Source: Treponema sp. (GTDB taxonomy: Bacteria; Spirochaetota; Spirochaetia; Treponematales; Breznakiellaceae). Taken from it: a stretch of DNA of 6,021 nucleotides. Positions within the stretch are counted from its first letter, which is position 1. Each line of letters starts with the position of its first letter. The notes beneath the pieces are model-generated. The model was not told the origin of the DNA, did no database searches, and saw only the letters and a list, made by a program, of their open reading frames with translations. The position numbers and the translations under genes are program-made. The stretch covers positions 1 to 6,021 of the forward strand of contig JAITHQ010000030.1 of the NCBI GenBank assembly GCA_031279925.1, given 5' to 3'. This document shows, in pieces, positions 5,634 to 6,021 of the stretch.

Positions 5634-5694
5634 GAGCCTGTTCAAAATCTGGAATTTTGGCGTTGCAAACGCCAAAATTCTACCTTACAGGCTC
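5631..5694 (+). repeat. hairpin repeat copy D (type 2)
   Basis: The outer arms GAGCCTG and CAGGCTC (5634-5640 with 5688-5694) pair perfectly. The internal 13-bp stem (5652-5664 with 5668-5680, loop GCA) equals that of B and C. One base differs from B in the right arm region (TTACAG for TTGCAG). Its first three bases are the stop codon of the oxidoreductase, so its RNA copy forms the immediate 3' end of that message. Confidence 0.9.
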
Positions 5695-5698
5695 CAAA

Positions 5699-5763
5699 AG
5701 AGCCCGGAAATCGGGATTTTTGTGGTCTATTGATCGCAAAAATCCACAATTTGAACAGGCTCT
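5699..5763 (-). repeat. hairpin repeat copy E (type 1, inverted)
   Basis: This is the reverse complement of copy A with a few substitutions. The outer arms AGAGCC (5699-5704) and GGCTCT (5758-5763) pair. In the internal stem, the two changed positions relative to A are G-U wobbles in the plus-strand RNA. It starts four bases after copy D, so D and E together form a larger inverted pair with GAGCCTGTTCAAA at 5634-5646 and its complement near 5750-5762. Confidence 0.85.
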
Positions 5764-5767
5764 AAGG

Positions 5768-5930
5768 AACGCCGCGCTATAGGGACCACCAGGGCAAGCG
5801 CACCATGCAATATGCCGCTCCAAAGCGAAAGCACGATGCGCCGGGCTTGCTGCCGCGAACTTGTCCAGGATTGCGCTGATTAAATCAGGTCTTTTAAACA
5901 CAGTCCACGGAGAACCTATGATTTAGATTA
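5768..5930. other. gene-less stretch between repeat E and the terminal RNA-like region
   Basis: Open frames here are short and unrecognisable on both strands, and no ribosome binding site was found. It contains an imperfect inverted repeat (5798-5808 with 5831-5841, 8 of 11 pairs). It may be a decayed gene remnant or leader DNA of whatever follows the window. Confidence 0.45.
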
Positions 5931-6021
5931 TCGGGAGAACGTGGTACTCTGGCCTGACGGGGCCAGGGAGCCGGTGGAAGGCTGATCCGCGTAGTGAGGA
6001 AAACCCGCGAGGGAGGAACCT
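5931..6021 (+). ncRNA. possible structured RNA, cut by the window end
   Basis: The last 90 bases are purine-rich on the plus strand and fold into successive hairpins. CTCTGGCC (5947-5954) pairs with GGCCAGGG (5961-5968), eight pairs including one G-U, loop TGACGG. AGCC (5969-5972) pairs with GGCT (5980-5983). CGCG (5988-5991) pairs with CGCG (6006-6009). Unpaired GGAA, GTGAGGAAAA and GGAGGAA stretches resemble the loops of large structured RNAs such as the 5' part of a group II intron. I could not match it to tmRNA, RNase P RNA, SRP RNA or 6S RNA motifs. It remains a candidate only, with unknown ends. Confidence 0.3.

Noticed and set aside
3972..5675. 567-residue open frame on the minus strand opposite the oxidoreductase
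   Set aside because: It is antisense to a gene with clear family motifs and a strong ribosome binding site; its own translation is low-complexity and resembles no family. Long antisense frames are common in such codon-biased genes.
241..5763. The hairpin repeats as a CRISPR array
   Set aside because: Copies are separated by whole genes, differ in centre and orientation, and there are no regular spacers.
5680..5901. 73-residue minus-strand open frame across repeats D/E and the following gap
   Set aside because: About half of it is repeat DNA, there is no ribosome binding site, and the translation matches nothing recognisable.

Overview
The window looks like chromosomal DNA from a bacterium of moderate-to-high GC content. 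A Treponema-like spirochaete is my best guess. This rests on the overall feel of the proteins (a DtxR/TroR/MntR-type regulator, a spirochaete-like metallophosphoesterase, a long mannitol-dehydrogenase-family enzyme) and on many small hairpin repeats between genes. No ribosomal or other phylogenetic marker is present, so the assignment is tentative.

Layout. 1-391 has no convincing gene; it holds GC-rich hairpins, one copy of a hairpin repeat (copy A, 241-313) and a consensus-like promoter. Three plus-strand genes follow: a DtxR/MntR-family metalloregulator (392-766), a stand-alone NSUN4-like RNA cytosine-5 methyltransferase (825-1637), and an unrecognised protein with an HExxH metallopeptidase-like motif, a helix-turn-helix-like segment and a C-terminal coiled coil (1762-2565). 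A convergent minus-strand metallophosphoesterase occupies 2635-3708. A plus-strand mannitol-dehydrogenase-family oxidoreductase occupies 4005-5633, with a clear Shine-Dalgarno deciding its start. 5634-6021 has no recognised gene; it carries two hairpin repeats in opposite orientation and, at the very end, a purine-rich hairpin-forming stretch that may be the start of a structured RNA cut by the window edge.

The most striking feature is a family of small repeats ending in GAGCCTGTTC or its complement. There are five full copies (A 241-313, B 2588-2650, C 3829-3894, D 5631-5694, E 5699-5763) and one perfect 28-base palindrome (F 1690-1717) that looks like the two ends joined without the middle. 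Two internal stem types occur with related ends. Copy B supplies the last codons and stop of the metallophosphoesterase, and copy D overlaps the stop codon of the oxidoreductase. Copies B, C and D are near-identical direct repeats that bracket these two genes.

The genes do not form an obvious pathway: metal-dependent regulation, RNA modification, a possible protease, a phosphoesterase and sugar or polyol oxidoreduction lie side by side. The first three may be partly co-transcribed, but the second has its own extended -10 candidate, and the first two genes appear to have no or very short leaders. I see no phage, transposase, CRISPR, tRNA or rRNA.
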